Source: Leptodactylus fallax (taxonomy: Eukaryota > Chordata > Amphibia > Anura > Leptodactylidae). Taken from it: a stretch of 64,000 nt of DNA. The notes below the pieces were generated by a model, which did not search any database, was not told the DNA's origin, and worked only from the letters and a program-made list of their open reading frames with translations. A program made the position numbers and the translations under genes. The stretch covers positions 1,178,501-1,242,500 of the forward strand of contig CAMRHE010000169.1 of the NCBI GenBank assembly GCA_947044405.1, given 5' to 3'. Shown one piece after another: positions 27,795 to 39,904 of the stretch; position 1 is the stretch's first letter; each line of letters begins with the position of its first letter.

Positions 27795-29887
27795 ATTTAT
27801 ATGTCAAGGGAAGGAAGATGTTGGATAAGTGGGTATAGGAAAATATAATAAAACTTAACTATTACAAAACCTTTAAAATTGTCTAATAAAATAAATAATG
27901 AAATTCTTATAAATAATGGGATAATCAAAGGATGGGAAGGTGTAACTCAACCCCTAAGTGTTGCGTGGTTCAGAATAGGGATAGAAATTACGAATGACAG
28001 ATAGAATTTGTACAATCTATCAATCTGTATAACATTACACCATCTCCTACTGCTTCATTTCTAGTAGTGGCCAATTATATTGCTAAACGGCTCTTGTTTA
28101 TACAAATAATACCAACCTTTTTCACTGGTGATACAGATCGCTCAGGGATGCTCCAGTGCTGGTAAGCACAGGGCCCATATTCCTTACTGAGCCTCAGCCA
28201 CAATCACATTACCACAACACAATGGGGAATTTCCTGATTACCTGGCGCGCTTGTTGGGTCTCCCATGTGGGACACTCCAGACTCTACATAAGTAACTGAC
28301 TTGTGTGGCATCCCAGAGCTGGCTATGGCTGGGCTGAGGGTGATCTCTGTAGTCATTGTATTATTTCCTGTTGCTTCATAGCCTGTGTGACATCGCAGGG
28401 GGTCCTGAGTCTCACACAACACAGCGCCACCTAGTGAGCCTCACACATGCATTACACCTCCCATAGGATTGAATAGTAACCAAATGTCCAATGGGAGGAC
28501 ATCGCCTGGGAAAAGGGGAGGAGTCAGCTGATCACTGGGTCCCCATGGTAACACCCCTGCAGGAAGGTCCTGCATGTGAGGAGTTAGAAGTGTGGAGTGT
28601 TAGGAGGAGGAGGTGAGGAGATAAGTGTAATGTCCTGTGAAGAAAGCAGTGAGTTTAGTGCAGGAATCTCAAGTCCTAGACAGGCCCAGGAAGGTTGGAG
28701 AGCTGACATACTCCAGCTATTCAGAAGATCCTGTCCCCTGTCTGCCTAGCCATCGCCCTGAAGGAAGTCAAGCATCATTATCTTGTCAGCCTGAGACTGT
28801 GGAGAGAACATTCTGGAACACGTGCTCCATAGCAAGTATCACAGGATCCAGGGGCCAAGGCCAGACCTGTGGAATATCCTGCCACCCTGACTATTGCACC
28901 CCGAAACTCTGAGCTATCAGGACCACATAACGTGAGTGGGGAATATTATGTACTAGTATCATGGTGGGCATCCTCCTATGAGCCAAATAGGAGCCCAGAC
29001 GCACCTTAGGGCTGTAACACTGAAGTATAAGGGGCTAGGAACACCTTTCATCAAGTCTACCCTGCACCCCAGGACTTTGCTGTGTCACCAGGCGTACCCC
29101 GTTGTTTTGTATTGAAGAAACTGTTTAAGCATTTGTGCCTCCACACCCATGGAAGTAAAAGTTCAACTTTACAACCGTTTCTGTGTCTGACTCTGCACCG
29201 ACAACATCAGGGCGCCCCAAACACCACCAGTCGGCACAGTATAGGGGAAGCGCCCCGGGGGAACAATCACCACCAACATTTGTGCAGCCCCCTCATCACC
29301 GGTATCAGTGGTGGTAACGTGGGACAGCACCAGCGCTGCGCCCTCGTGCCCAGAGACCGTGACAAGTCTGCGCTGTTTGCACCCCCGCAATCCCAACTGC
29401 AGCGTTACCTTCCATCTGGTCACCGCACTTGGACTAACTGACTAGCGCTGTGCACTCCAGCCAGGGGCTGTATTTCACTTGTATCACATATATCTGGGTC
29501 ACACTTGCATCCATCCAGAATTCCATAGGGTATCTAGGCCAGCTTATTACAACATTTTATTTAGGTCAATGTACTATTTACAGTAACTATACGAAGTTGC
29601 TTATCAAAACAGAGTGTCCCTCTATATATAGTTGAGAGCATGTGTACCATAATACACACTTCAGTTACACCTTCCCATTTGATTATTTATTCCGTTATTT
29701 ATAAGAATTTTATTATTTATTTTATTATTCAATTTTAATTGATTAATAAAAGGTAAGATTTATTATATATTCCTATACCCACTTATCCTCCCTCTCCCTC
29801 TCCTTGATGTATACAGTAACTATTTCGTGGTGTAAACCTGGAAATCCTAAAAATAGGATCTATTTTGTGCCCCCTGGGTTATCTCTT
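27795..29887. mobile_element. TIR element of about 2.1 kb inserted in a LINE
   Basis: The flanks share ATGGATA at 27788-27794 and 29888-29894, a probable target duplication of 7-8 bp. Near both ends are inverted repeats of about 130 bp (GGATAAGTGGGTATAGGAA at 27823 and its complement near 29790; GGGAAGGTGTAACT further in). The right side extends about 75 bp beyond the paired region, so the left tip may be truncated. The 28200-29450 interior is GC-richer and looks like unrelated DNA, possibly part of an LTR element. Small frames inside (28637-28912, 29082-29441) match nothing I know. Confidence 0.55.
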
Positions 29888-29894
29888 ATGGATA

Positions 29895-30136
29895 GGAAAG
29901 AGTGATTATTAACAGTACATACTCAGATTGGGTCACAGTTTCCAGTGTGGTGCTATAAAGGTCAGATTTGGGTCCTCTTATTTTTAATACTTTTATTAAT
30001 GACCTTGTAGAGGCTTTACAGAGTTGAATTTCCATGTTTATAGATAATCTCTGCAAAGTAGCCAACACAGAGGACAGTGTAATATAAATAGAGGGATCTG
30101 GTTAAGTTAGTGGTTTGGGTGGAGAAATTGCAATAA
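29895..30136 (+). pseudogene. L2/CR1-type LINE reverse transcriptase fragment, 3' part
   Basis: This continues the fragment at 27610-27794: SDWVTV-like codons, then GPLIFNTFINDLVEAL and MFIDNLCKV. The catalytic F/Y-ADD box of the palm reads as IDN here, so catalytic aspartates are lost. The match ends near 30136 (EGSG.VSGLGGEIA against EGDLTKLEAWAET). It is inactive. Confidence 0.72.
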
Positions 30137-30689
30137 GCTTAAATGGGTTTTCTCACAAAGTAAACTGCTCCACATTCAACCTGAGCACATCACGGATGAA
30201 TGTGAGCTGGACTGGTGGTAGTCAGTACTCCCATTCACTTCAATGGGAGCGCCAGAGATTGCTGAAGTATAACACACAGTACAGCATGTAAGATTGTGAA
30301 CTTGGTAAAGTTATACAATTATGTACCAAATTTTGAGCACTTGTATATACAGTAAGAAAAGTACAGATGAACTGCTACCATCTCAAAGGGTATTAGCATT
30401 AATAGAGAAATGCAGCCTAGTCAGTGGCGAACCTAGCCTCTTTGCTGCCTGAGGCGGACTAGAGAATGAGGCCCCCCCCCCCCAAAAAAAAAATTGCGTT
30501 TCCATGCTACTAGCTTCGCACACTGCTATCGTCGCACAATATACACCATACACAAAGTTATAAAACGGTTTTTAAGAATTCTTCTTACTGCATTACATCA
30601 CATGGTCACTATAAACAGACAGCGTATAATATAAACAGGCGCCATAGCCCCTGCTTATAGCGCCCCATTTACACACACTATAATGTTCC

Positions 30690-31145
30690 ACGGCAGCCCC
30701 TGCACACAGTATTGCGGCCCCAGCACACGGTATTATGCTCCATAGTGGCCCCTGCACACGGTATTATGTTCCATAGTGGCCCGTGCACACGGTATTATGC
30801 TCCATAGTGGCCCCTGCACACGGTATTATGCTCCATAGTGGCCCCTGCACATGGTATTATGCTCCATAGTGGCCCTGCACTGGTATTATGCTCCACAGTG
30901 GCCCCTGCACACTGTATTTTGCCCCATAGTGGCCCCTGCACACGGCATTATGCTCTATTGTGTCCCATGCACTCGGTATTATGCTCCATAGCGGCCCCTG
31001 CATATGGTATTATGCTCTATAGTGGCCCCTGCACTCGGTATTATGCTCCACAGTGGCCCCTGCATACAGTATTATGCTCCACAGAGGCCCCTGCACACAG
31101 TATTATGCCCCATAGTGGCCCCTGCACACAGTATTTTGCTACATA
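30690..31145. repeat. 31-bp minisatellite inside hAT element
   Basis: The unit is close to TGGCCCCTGCACACGG plus TATTATGCTCCATAG, about 14 copies with point differences. As 31 is not a multiple of three, all frames stay partly open and yield spurious proteins rich in HSGPCT or APAHGIM. The same unit occurs at 40555-41085 and, inverted, at 58640-59115. Confidence 0.92.
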
Positions 31146-31167
31146 GTAACCAACCCATGAACTATTA

Positions 31168-31203
31168 TTATACTCTGGGGTCTTTTCAGACCCCAGAGTA
31201 TAA
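31168..31203. repeat. Perfect hairpin, 15-bp stem
   Basis: TTATACTCTGGGGTC, a six-base loop, then the exact complement. A variant with the central CTCCGGGGTC (31444-31487) has two mismatches. The same palindromes occur at 41099-41128, 41252-41295 and 58562-58597, always beside the 30/31-bp minisatellite. Confidence 0.93.
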
Positions 31204-32003
31204 TGATCGGAAACCCAGGGGGAGAATACAAACATAAAAACCAGGTTACTTACCTATCCTGCACACCTGTGCACTCCCAGCAGCTTTCGGCCCTGTTTAA
31301 TTGCACACACACGTCACATGATCAGGAAGGCGACGCGACCTGATGACGTGAACAGAAGGCCCAGGCCTGCTCGGAGTAACATCGGATCGCAGGAGAGGTA
31401 AGTAGCATTGGTTTTATGTTCCCTCACCTCCCCTGGGCCTCCGATTATTATACTCCGGGGTCTGAAAAGACCACAGAGTATAATAATAGTAGTATTTGAG
31501 GCCCGCGGCCTCACTTACCGAAGCCCGCGGCCTCACTTACCGATGCCCTCGGCTGCTCACAGCGGCATCCACTTCCCCTTCTGCATCCCACAGCAGAAGA
31601 GGAGCGGAGGCGGCCACACGCAGACGCGGGGTAGGTAAATAAATAGGCCGTTACCTGCTGGGGATACTCCAGCAGGTTACGGCCTATTTATATATAAAAA
31701 AAAAGTTATACTCACCTGCGATGCCTTGATGCAGCCGCCTCCTCTTTTTGTACGCGACGTCTGCGTCTCAGCATAGGCGGTGCGATGAGGTCATTGTATC
31801 GCCGCCTGCGCTGACACGCAGAGGTCTCGTAAACCAGCCCAGGACACGCCACGCTCAGCTTTGTTTTTTTTAAAGTGGCCTGTCCTGGGCTGGTTTACGG
31901 TAAATATAAAGTAAAAAATGCCGCCCCCCAGAGAGTGACGGACAGTGCCGCCTGAGGCGGCCGCCTCACTTCGCCTCATTAGCGGTGCGCCCCTGAGCCT
32001 AGT

Positions 32004-33498
32004 GTATGGCCAATAGCATTACAAAGCAGGGAAATGGATTTTCCCAGCATCCCCTTTTATAGCCCTTCATAAAAGGGTCATTTGGTGCCAAAATAATGAG
32101 GTCTCAAAAAGAAAGCTAGTACAGGCTATGAGTGATTGAGAGAACCTCAAATGATGTCATCTAAAGATGTGGTCTGGGTGAGAATCATAAAGTAGCCTTA
32201 TTCATCTATATTTACATATATGTAACAGTTATGTATTTAAAAATGTGCATTTTTCTTATTCTTAGCTGGATTCCTGATGGATAATTTTAAAAGAAAAAAA
32301 TGAATTAACAAGTTATAGCACACAATGTCAGTCTGCTGCACCTACAAGAACTAATATAATATAGTCCTGTATTAGAAGGCTTCAAGAAAGCATAATTTAG
32401 CCACTTTAAAAAGCAATGAAGCAGCTTCTAGTTTTGGACATTTAGACAGTTATTAAAAAATAAGCAAACTAGAGAAAGTGCAGGGAATCACAGCTAATGT
32501 TGCATAGGGAGTAAAATTCTTAGGAATGTACATTGGTGACTTCACTGGTAAAGGTTATTTCAAGTGGTTTTATTTAAATAAAGCGTGTTCCTTTTATAAC
32601 TAAATGTTATACAACTTTCTGATTTTATAAACGACTCACCATTCTGTAGATTCAGGGGCTGCACATATGTTGAAAATAGCCAAAGGCAAAAGAACTGATA
32701 CACTTAAAGAGTTTTCATGAAAAGTTGAAATATGTGCTGGGCAGTCTGTTCTATGTCAGCATAAGCCTTCTTTTATGATGTTCTGTTTTCTGCTGCTAAT
32801 ATCCCCATTATGGCTACAGCTCATCTTATACTTCTCTGTCAGGCAGGAAGCGTGTAGAATAAGGAGCAGTCTGCCCCCTCCCCTAGCCATTTCTGATACT
32901 GTTCTGCCATACTGCCAGGAGTAACTGTACAATAACAAACAACTAGTTGAGAAGAGTGACCATAATATAGGACATCCAGGAACACCGGTTTGCGAATACA
33001 TGCAGGCAAGCAGGTAAAACACAGGAAAAAAACAATCTTTGAGCACAGTCAATTAAGCTGCTTGCTGTTTGTGAATAATATCCCATCTGTAATCACACAG
33101 GCAGCCAGAAGTAGATACAAGTACATAGAATACCTTTTTTGCATTGTAAACTTTGAGATTTGCTGAATTTTCAGTCCTTTGCACAAACCAACAGTTTGCA
33201 GACATGTGTGGAGTCTCTGAGGAGAAGCAGCCCCTCTCTATTTACTGTGTGAACAGAGAAAATAATTTCCCTCTGCGCTCACTGTGATTCCGTCTTGCTT
33301 ATCTAATGTATCTATGGGTGAACCTTGCCTAAGAACAGGGAGTTAACAGTAAATTAGCTAGAACGGAGATATCTAGTGGCAGGAACTTTAGAGAGGTTAT
33401 TCAGGCAGAAAGCAGCCACATTTTTAATTAAAGTGCATTACATTTTGGTCCAAAATCACATCTTCTATGATAGGGGTGAGCAACGTCCAGCACTTCAG
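32004..33498. other. No gene recognised
   Basis: Unique-looking AT-rich DNA; the frame at 32756-33052 (minus) has no motif. The last 30 bases (GGGGTGAGCAACGTCCAGCA) resemble the end of the MITE at 48927-49075 and may be a fragment. Confidence 0.4.
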
Positions 33499-33736
33499 GT
33501 ATCTACTAGAGATGAGCAAATTGAAGCTGCAGAAGTGGAATTCAAGTTTCAGGAAATCTTCGATTCACCTTGATTCCGGATTTCCTAACGCTTCGATGTA
33601 TCGAATTGCAATTTTTAATAAAATGGCTGCTGCACATGTTAGGACAAGGGACAAGGAACTCTGGGAACGCGGGATCACCCACAATGCCAAGCATGCAGCT
33701 AATCAGCAGCCAGCCGGCCCTGTAATGTCACAGCCC

Positions 33737-33744
33737 TATAAAAA
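33737..33744 (+). promoter_or_regulatory. TATA-like box of the hAT element
   Basis: TATAAAAA lies 230 bp inside the left TIR, after TGTAATGTCACAGCCC and before the repeat-rich leader. The position suits a core promoter for the transposase. The prediction is from sequence alone. Confidence 0.4.
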
Positions 33745-34044
33745 CCCTTGGCGATTTTAGGTTGTCAATTCACATCATTCTTATTGCAGGGACAGACGTC
33801 AGCAGGAGCTAGGGAAAGATTTAGGAAACAGATAGTAGTTCAGGGAAAGAGTATTACAAATGTAGGGAAAGTATAGGGAGAAATTGAAAGAAAAACTTGG
33901 TATGGTTGCAGCATCATTAACAGCAAGACTTTTAATACACATTGCAGCAATCACTACCGTTATATTGCTGCTCATTACTCATACCTGTGTCTTCAAGGTG
34001 GAACACAACAAGCCTTTTGCAGCGCAGTAAATAAAAAAAAAACT

Positions 34045-34900
34045 ATGAATTATCATCCACTAATATCTGCAGTTATCTGTTCTAACGCCTTTTTCAAGGT
34101 GTTTATTATAAGGGGCTTATTTACTGTTCTTTCAAAGCATAACATTACAGGTCATTTGTCAGTATTACTGTGCCAAAGAAAACTGAATTCTTATCCAGTT
34201 ATCTCTGCAGTCATCTGTTCTAATGCATTTTTCAAGGCGTTTATTAGTGGGGAAAGACATAAAGGGCATATTAGCCATTTTGTTCAGAGTATAAAATTAC
34301 AGGCCATTTCTCAATACAGTAGTGGCAAAAATCAATAATTCTTAGCCACTAATCTTTGCAGTTAGCTGTTATTCTAACACTTATTTAAAGGTGTTTATTA
34401 GTGTGGAAACAAATAAGGGGCATATTCGCCGTTCTGTTCCCAGTATAAAATTACAGGCCATTTTGCAGTACAATACTGCCAAAAAAAAAATCATAATTCT
34501 TATCCAGTAATCTCTTCCTGTATCACTCTTTTTTTAAAGGTGTTCATTAGTGGGGAAACAAATAAGGGCCATATTCATCATTTTGTTCCCAGTATAAAAT
34601 TACAGGACATTTCTCAATACAGTAGTGGCAAAAATCAATCATTCTTAGCCACTAATCTCTGCAGTTAGCTATTATTCTAACACTTATTTAAAGGTGTTTT
34701 TTAGTGTGGAAACAAATAACGGACATATTCGCCATTCTGTTCCAAGTATAAAATTACAGGCTATTTTGCAGTACAGTACTGCTAAAAAATCATAATTCTT
34801 ATCCAGTAATCTCTGCCTTTATCACGCCTTTTTAAAGGTGTTCATTAGTGGGGAAAGAAATAAGGGGCATATTCGCCGTTCTCTTCAAAGTAGAAAATTA
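34045..34900. repeat. Tandem repeats, about 150-bp unit, 5-6 copies
   Basis: Recurring phrases are CTTATCCAGTAATCTCTGC, AAAGGTGTTTATTAGTG, GGGGCATATTCGCC.TTCTGTTC and AGTATAAAATTACAGGCC. They occupy the leader of the hAT upstream of its coding part. Frames here are short and not coding. Confidence 0.88.
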
Positions 34901-35111
34901 CAGGTCTTTTTGCTCTGTATTTATTTCGTTTGCAATTACGTTTTTTTAATCTAACAATATGTAAGACAGAGAAGCAGCAGGCCATGCACAGGGGAGGGCC
35001 ACAGGCCTAAATGTTTCTGGCGCAGGCATAGGTCGCAGCAAAGTAAGGGGGCATGGCAGCAGGGGTCACTTACAGAGGTCTGAGCTACCACTGTCAGCTA
35101 GCAGACGTGTC

Positions 35112-35911
35112 TTGACCAGCAACCCAACGGTTGTAGAATGGTTGACTCGGTCATCCACTTCATTCCAAGTCACATCAGACACCCCCAGCCAAGAGTCGGT
35201 GGGTTCGTCAGACACAACCCTTAGTTGGCATGGCAGGCCCTGTGCCCTCAGGTGTTCTGATCTTGCCTATGTCCTTTTCTGTTCCCTCAGCTAGAGAAGT
35301 ACTCTATGTTGTGGGCTCAGAATCACTATACAGTGAGGAGGGGCTACTACAGGACAGTCAGCAGCTAGTGCCCAGCCAAGATCTGGAGGAGACATCTGCT
35401 GCTTCCACCGGTAGGCGGGCAAGTAGTGATGAGGAGAGTGGTGTGGGAGCTGGTGTTGCGAGCGGTCAGGCTCCTGGCTCAGAGACCGTTGAGGAGGACA
35501 TCAGTGACCTGGAGACATTAGTGGATGACGATGTAGCCGATTGCAATTGGGAGCCGGGTGAGGAAGGGGCTTCATCGTCATCGGGAGAAGGGGGTGGCAG
35601 CTTGCAGTATCGGCTCCATCAGCAGCAGCCTGAGCCTAGAGTAGCTGATAAGCAGCTTTCTTCACCGGCATAGTGAAGAAGCTACTCATCAGCAGCTAGA
35701 CACAGAGCAGAAGTTGAACCAGCAGGTGGTGGCATACTTAGAGTGCACCCTGCCACCCGTCGTGGAAGACCCGCTGGACTACTGGTCAGCCAAACTGGAT
35801 TTGTGGCTGCAACTGGCTGAGTTTGCCCTGGAAAAGCTGTCCTGCCCAGCCAGTAGTGTGGCATCAGAGCAGGTGTTTAGTGTGGCGGGAGCCATAGTTA
35901 CCCCAATCTGA
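35112..35911 (+). pseudogene. hAT transposase remnant: acidic part plus C-terminal domain
   Basis: The first part (35230-35673) encodes a Ser/Glu/Asp-rich stretch (SDEESGVGAG, VEEDISDLETLVDDDVAD) with no known domain. After a stop at 35671-35673, the frame 35714-35911 gives the hAT C-terminal dimerisation domain: VEDPLDYWSAKLDLWLQLAE, then CPASSVASEQVFSVAGAI. This domain pairs hAT subunits and follows directly on the acidic part. The BED finger and the RNase H-like catalytic blocks (C..AH.LN, LLKPFE, LLDPRFK) are absent, so an internal deletion joined the two. A stop after TPI replaces the usual RT.L tail. No activity is expected. Confidence 0.82.
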
Positions 35912-35939
35912 CTGATGAAGCAGATTAAATGATCTATGC

Positions 35940-37720
35940 TGCCTCAGCACACTCTGTCACTGGGTCACTGTATGGCCTCCTAAGGCTGCTGCTACCTCCA
36001 CATTATATCACTTTGCCACTCTGTGGCCTCCTCATGCTGCTGCCACCTTCACACTCTGCCACTGGGTCACTGTATGGCCTCCTTAGACTGTTACTACCTC
36101 CACATTATATCACCTTGCCACTGTGGCTTACTCACGTTGCTGCCACCTCTGCACTCTGCCACTGGGTGACTGTATGGCCTCCTCATGCTGCTGCTACCTT
36201 CACATTATATCACCTTGCCACTCTGCGGCCTACTCACGCTGCTGCCACCTCCACACTCTGCCATTGGGTCACTGTATGGCCTCCTAAGGCTGTTGCTACC
36301 TCCACATTATATCACCTTGCCACTCTGTGGCCTACTCACGCTGCTGCCGCCTCCACTCTCTGCCACTGGGTCACTGTATGGCCTCCTAAGGCTTCTGCTA
36401 CCTCCACACTCTGCCACTGGGTCATTGTATGTCCTCCTCATGCCGCTGCCACTGGGTCACTCTATGTCCTCCTCATGCCGCTGCCACTGGGTCACTCTAT
36501 GGCCTCCTCATGCTGCTGCCACCAGGTCACTGTATGGCCTCCTAAGACTGCTGCTACTTCCACCACTGCCACTGGGTCACTCTGTGTCTTCTTCATGCCG
36601 CTGCCACTGGGTCACTGTATGGCCTTCATGCCACTTCCACTGTGTCACTTCGTCCTCCTCATGCTGCTGCCACTGGGTCACTGTATGGCCTCCTCATGCC
36701 GCTGCCACTGGGTCACTCTGTGTCCTCCACATGCTGCTGCTACTGAGTTACTGTATGGCCTCCTCATGCCGCTGCCACTGGGTCACTCTGTGTCCTCTTC
36801 ATGCTGCTGCTACTGGGTTAGTGTATGACCTCCTCATGCCACTGCCACTGGGTCTCTGTATGGCCTCTTCATGCCGCTGCCCCTGGGTCTCTGTATGGCC
36901 TCTTCATGCCGCTGCCACTGGGTCTCTGTATGGCCTCATCATGCCACTGCCACTGGGTTACTGTATGGCCTCCTCATGCCACTGCCACTGGGTCTCTGTA
37001 TGGCCTCTTCATGCCGCTGCCACTGGGTCTCTGTATGGCCTCATCATGCTACTGCCACTGGGTTACTGTATGGCCTCCTCATGCCACTGCCACTGGGTCT
37101 CTGTATGGCCTCTTCATGCCACTGCCACTGGGTCTCTGTATGGCCTCATCATGCCACTGCCACTGGGTTACTGTATGGCCTCCTCATGCCGCTGCCACTG
37201 GGTCACTCTGTGTCCTCCTCATGCTGCTGCTACTGGGTTAGTGTATGACCTCCTCATGCCACTGCCACTGGGTCTCTGTATGGCCTCCTCATGCCACTGC
37301 CACTGGGTCTCTGTATGGCCTCATCATGCCACTGCCACTGGGTTACTGTATGGCCTCCTCATGCTGCTGACACTGGGTCACTCTGTGTCCTCCTCATGCT
37401 GCTGCTACTGGGTTAGTGTATGACCTCCTCATGCCACTGCCACTGGGTCTCTGTATGGCCTCCTCATGCCACTGCCACTGGGTCTCTGTATGGCCTCCTC
37501 ATGCCACTGCCACTGGGTCTCTGTATGGCCTCCTCATGCCGCTGCCATTGGGTCACTGTATGGCCTCCTCATGCTGCTGCCACTGGGTCACTGTATGGCC
37601 TCCTCATGCTGCTGTCACTGGGTCACTGTATGTCCTCCTCATGCTGCTGCCACTGGGTCACTGTATGGCCTCCTCATGCTGCTGCCACCTCCACATTATG
37701 TCGCCTTGCCACTCTGTAGA
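35940..37720. repeat. 35-bp satellite array, open in all three plus frames
   Basis: The unit is close to GGGTCACTGTATGGCCTCCT plus CATGCTGCTGCCACT, 35 bp, with about 50 units. The first 450 bp show a higher-order period of about 105 bp with a CACATTATATCACCTTGCCACT block; the rest is more uniform. 35 is not a multiple of three and the unit has no stop in any plus frame, so long overlapping frames arise (36185-37423, 412 codons, and others). These give repeats such as MPLPLGLCMASSCHCHWVSV, an artefact of the array. It lies 3' of the hAT domain inside the element. Confidence 0.93.
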
Positions 37721-38420
37721 CATCTATGTGGAATCAGCAGACGACGGTGTAAAAGGAGTGCACTCTTTCACGCTACAGTAGGATGTTGGGCCTCTGCACG
37801 GTTCTTTATACCTGGCACTAACATGGACCTGGAAGGGTGAGTTCACACTTGAGTTAGTTCTTCAGTTTTGGCCCCATAACTGGCCAAATAAGTGAAGTGT
37901 GTAGTGGTTCTAAGAGCGACGCCTGTCATGTGCATGTCATACTGACTCACAGTATTGTTTCACTTCCACAGTAGGCTCCCTATGCATGTTACTGCAAGGC
38001 ACAGTGTTCTACACCACTATACAGGCTCTCTGAAGCCAGAAAATAGGTGTTTTTTAACGCGATTCGCCGCAAATTAATCCGAATCAAAGCAAATTTTTTT
38101 GGAAATTCGAATCGAACAGCAGAATCAAACTTTTGAGAAATTTGCTCATCTCTAATATCTACCTAGCACAGAGCTCTCTCAGGGGTACTAAGCAGACAAG
38201 CATGACATGAACTAGCCTTCTCAGAGGCCCGCAATTGTTTTTATACCTTGAATCAGTGGTGAACCAAGCCTCTTTGCTGCCTGAGGTGGACTATAAAAAG
38301 GCGCCCCCCCCAAAAAAAATATATAAAATTGCGTTTACATGCTACTAGCTTCACACGCTGTTATTGTCGTACAATAAACATACACAAAGTGATAAAACAG
38401 TTTTTAAGAATTCTTCTTCC

Positions 38421-39782
38421 TACATAGTTACATAGTAGATGAGGTTGGATGAAGACATCAGTCCATCAAGTCCAACCTATAACCCTACAGTCCCCTACAG
38501 TGTTGATCCATAGGAAGGCAAAAAAAAAACATGAGGCTTATGCCAATTGCCCCATTTCATGGGGAAAAAAATTCCTTCCCGACTTCAATCTGGCAATCAG
38601 TATAAAACCCTGGATCAACGTGCCCTTAAAATCTAGAACCCATAACCCGTAATGTTGTTCGGTTCGAGGAAGGCATCCAGGCCCTCTTTGAACTTGTTCA
38701 ATGAATCCATCATCACCACTTCCTGGGCCAGAGAGTTCCATAGCCTCGCTGTTCTTACTGTAAAGAATCCTCTTCTATGTTGCTGGTGAAACTTTCTCTC
38801 CTCCAGTTGTAGAGGATGTCCCCTTGTCACTGTCACTGGCCTAGGGGTAAAAAGATCATTAGAAAGTTCTTTGTGCTGTCCCTTCATGTATTTGTACATT
38901 GTTATTAGATCTCCCCGTAGACGTCTTTTCTCTAAACTGAATAACCCCAAGTTTGTTAATCTATCGTTGTACTCCAATGCACCCATTCCTCTAATAATTT
39001 TGGTTGCCCTTCTTTGCACTCTTTCTAGTTCGATTGTGTCTTTCTTGTATACTGGGGACCAGAATTGTGCAAAATAGTCTAAGTGTGGCCGTACCAGTGA
39101 TTTGTATAGAGACATAACTATGTTCTTGTCATGAGAATCTAGACCTCTTTTGATGCATCCTATAATTTGATTTGCCTTGGCAGCAGCTACCTGGCACTGG
39201 TCACTAAAGGTAAGCTTACTGTCCACCAGAATCCCCAAGTCTTTTTCATTGGCAGTCTTACCCAGTAATTTACTATTAAATATAATCATACATCTTATTT
39301 CGTCGACCAAAATGCATAACCTTACATTTGTCAATATTAAACTTCATTTGCAAAGTCTCGGCCCATGCTTCCAGCTTCGTTAGATCCCCTTGTAATATTC
39401 TATTATCCTCCTCATTTTTGATTACCTTGCAAAGTTTAGTATCATCTGCAAATATGGACACCCTGCTATGCAAACCGTCTACCAGGTCATTAATAAAGAT
39501 ATTAAACAGGAGAGGGCCCAATACTGACTCCTGTGGCACCCCACTGGTGACTGTGACCCAGTCTGAATATTTACCATTAATAAGCACCCTCTGTTTCCTA
39601 TCAGTGAGCCAGTTGCAAACCCAAATGCATATGTTTTCCCCCAGTCCCAACATTCTCATTTTGCATACCAACCTCTTATGTGGTACAGTATCAAAAGCCT
39701 TTGAAAAGTCCAGATACACAACGTCCACTGCATTACCCATATCCAGTCTTGAATTGACCTCTTCATAGAAGCTGATCAGATT
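38421..39782 (-). mobile_element. 5'-truncated L2/CR1-type LINE, minus strand
   Basis: The 3' end (38421 onwards) inverted reads TCATCCAACCTCATCTACTA followed by TGTAACTATGTAG, typical of the L2/CR1 group. The 5' end stops near 39782 within the reverse transcriptase, a usual result of incomplete reverse transcription. The insertion lies in the hAT-type element 38254-41792 and is younger than it. Confidence 0.85.
38633..39740 (-). pseudogene. LINE reverse transcriptase, C-terminal part, one frameshift
   Basis: The first frame (39740-39276) gives VVYLDFSKAFDTVPHKRL, WLTDRKQRVLINGKYSDWV, SGVPQESVLGPLLFNIFIND and the catalytic box IFADDTKLCK. This is the palm of a non-LTR reverse transcriptase, which primes on nicked DNA and copies the element RNA. 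A frame change near 39300 leads to the second frame (39334-38633): KDLGILVDSKLTFSDQC, LYKSLVRPHLDY..QFWSP, LERVQRRATK and ARLWNSLAQEVVMMDSLNKF, the C-terminal region of L2/CR1 proteins, ending ...NITGYGF. The N-terminal endonuclease is absent. Only one frame break is apparent, so this copy is much younger than the one at 27610-30136. Confidence 0.9.
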
Positions 39783-39904
39783 ATAAAATAAATGATATAA
39801 ACCCCCATAATGAATAATACCCCCAAGTGCATCTTTATATTAATAATGTCCGTTTGTACCCTGTATAAATAGTGCCCCTTATCAATGTCCCATAGGTTTC
39901 CTAA

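Larger units (their letters stand above)
30422..31995. mobile_element. Non-autonomous hAT-type element (family H copy 1)
   Basis: The left end is CAGTGGCGAACCTAGCCTC and the right end inverted is CAGGGGCGCACCGC. The 8-bp duplication AGCCTAGT is perfect (30414-30421 and 31996-32003), diagnostic of hAT-like transposition. GCCTGAGGCGG recurs near both ends. Inside are a 31-bp minisatellite and two palindromes; no transposase remains. A longer relative lies at 38254-41792. Confidence 0.87.
33507..38154 (+). mobile_element. hAT transposon, 4.6 kb, internally deleted
   Basis: The ends are TAGAGATGAGCAAATT and the complement of AAATTTGCTCATCTCTA. The flanks GTATCTAC (33499-33506) and ATATCTAC (38155-38162) are an 8-bp duplication with one change. 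In order it contains a TATA-like promoter, 5' tandem repeats of about 150 bp, an acidic coding segment, the C-terminal hAT domain and a 1.8-kb array of a 35-bp unit. The central catalytic part of the transposase is missing, so it needs an outside enzyme. Confidence 0.88.

Noticed and set aside
28204..29441. Possible host exons or an LTR in the GC-richer segment (frames 28637-28912 and 29082-29441)
   Set aside because: No domain, splice-site pattern, primer binding site or matching second LTR could be recognised, so neither call is supported.
35230..35673. Acidic 147-codon frame as a stand-alone host gene
   Set aside because: It lies inside a hAT element with clear tips and 8-bp duplication, directly before the hAT C-terminal domain.
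36185..37423. 412-codon open frame and five overlapping long frames
   Set aside because: They lie in the 35-bp tandem array, which has no stop in any plus frame; the protein is a pure repeat and three frames are equally open.
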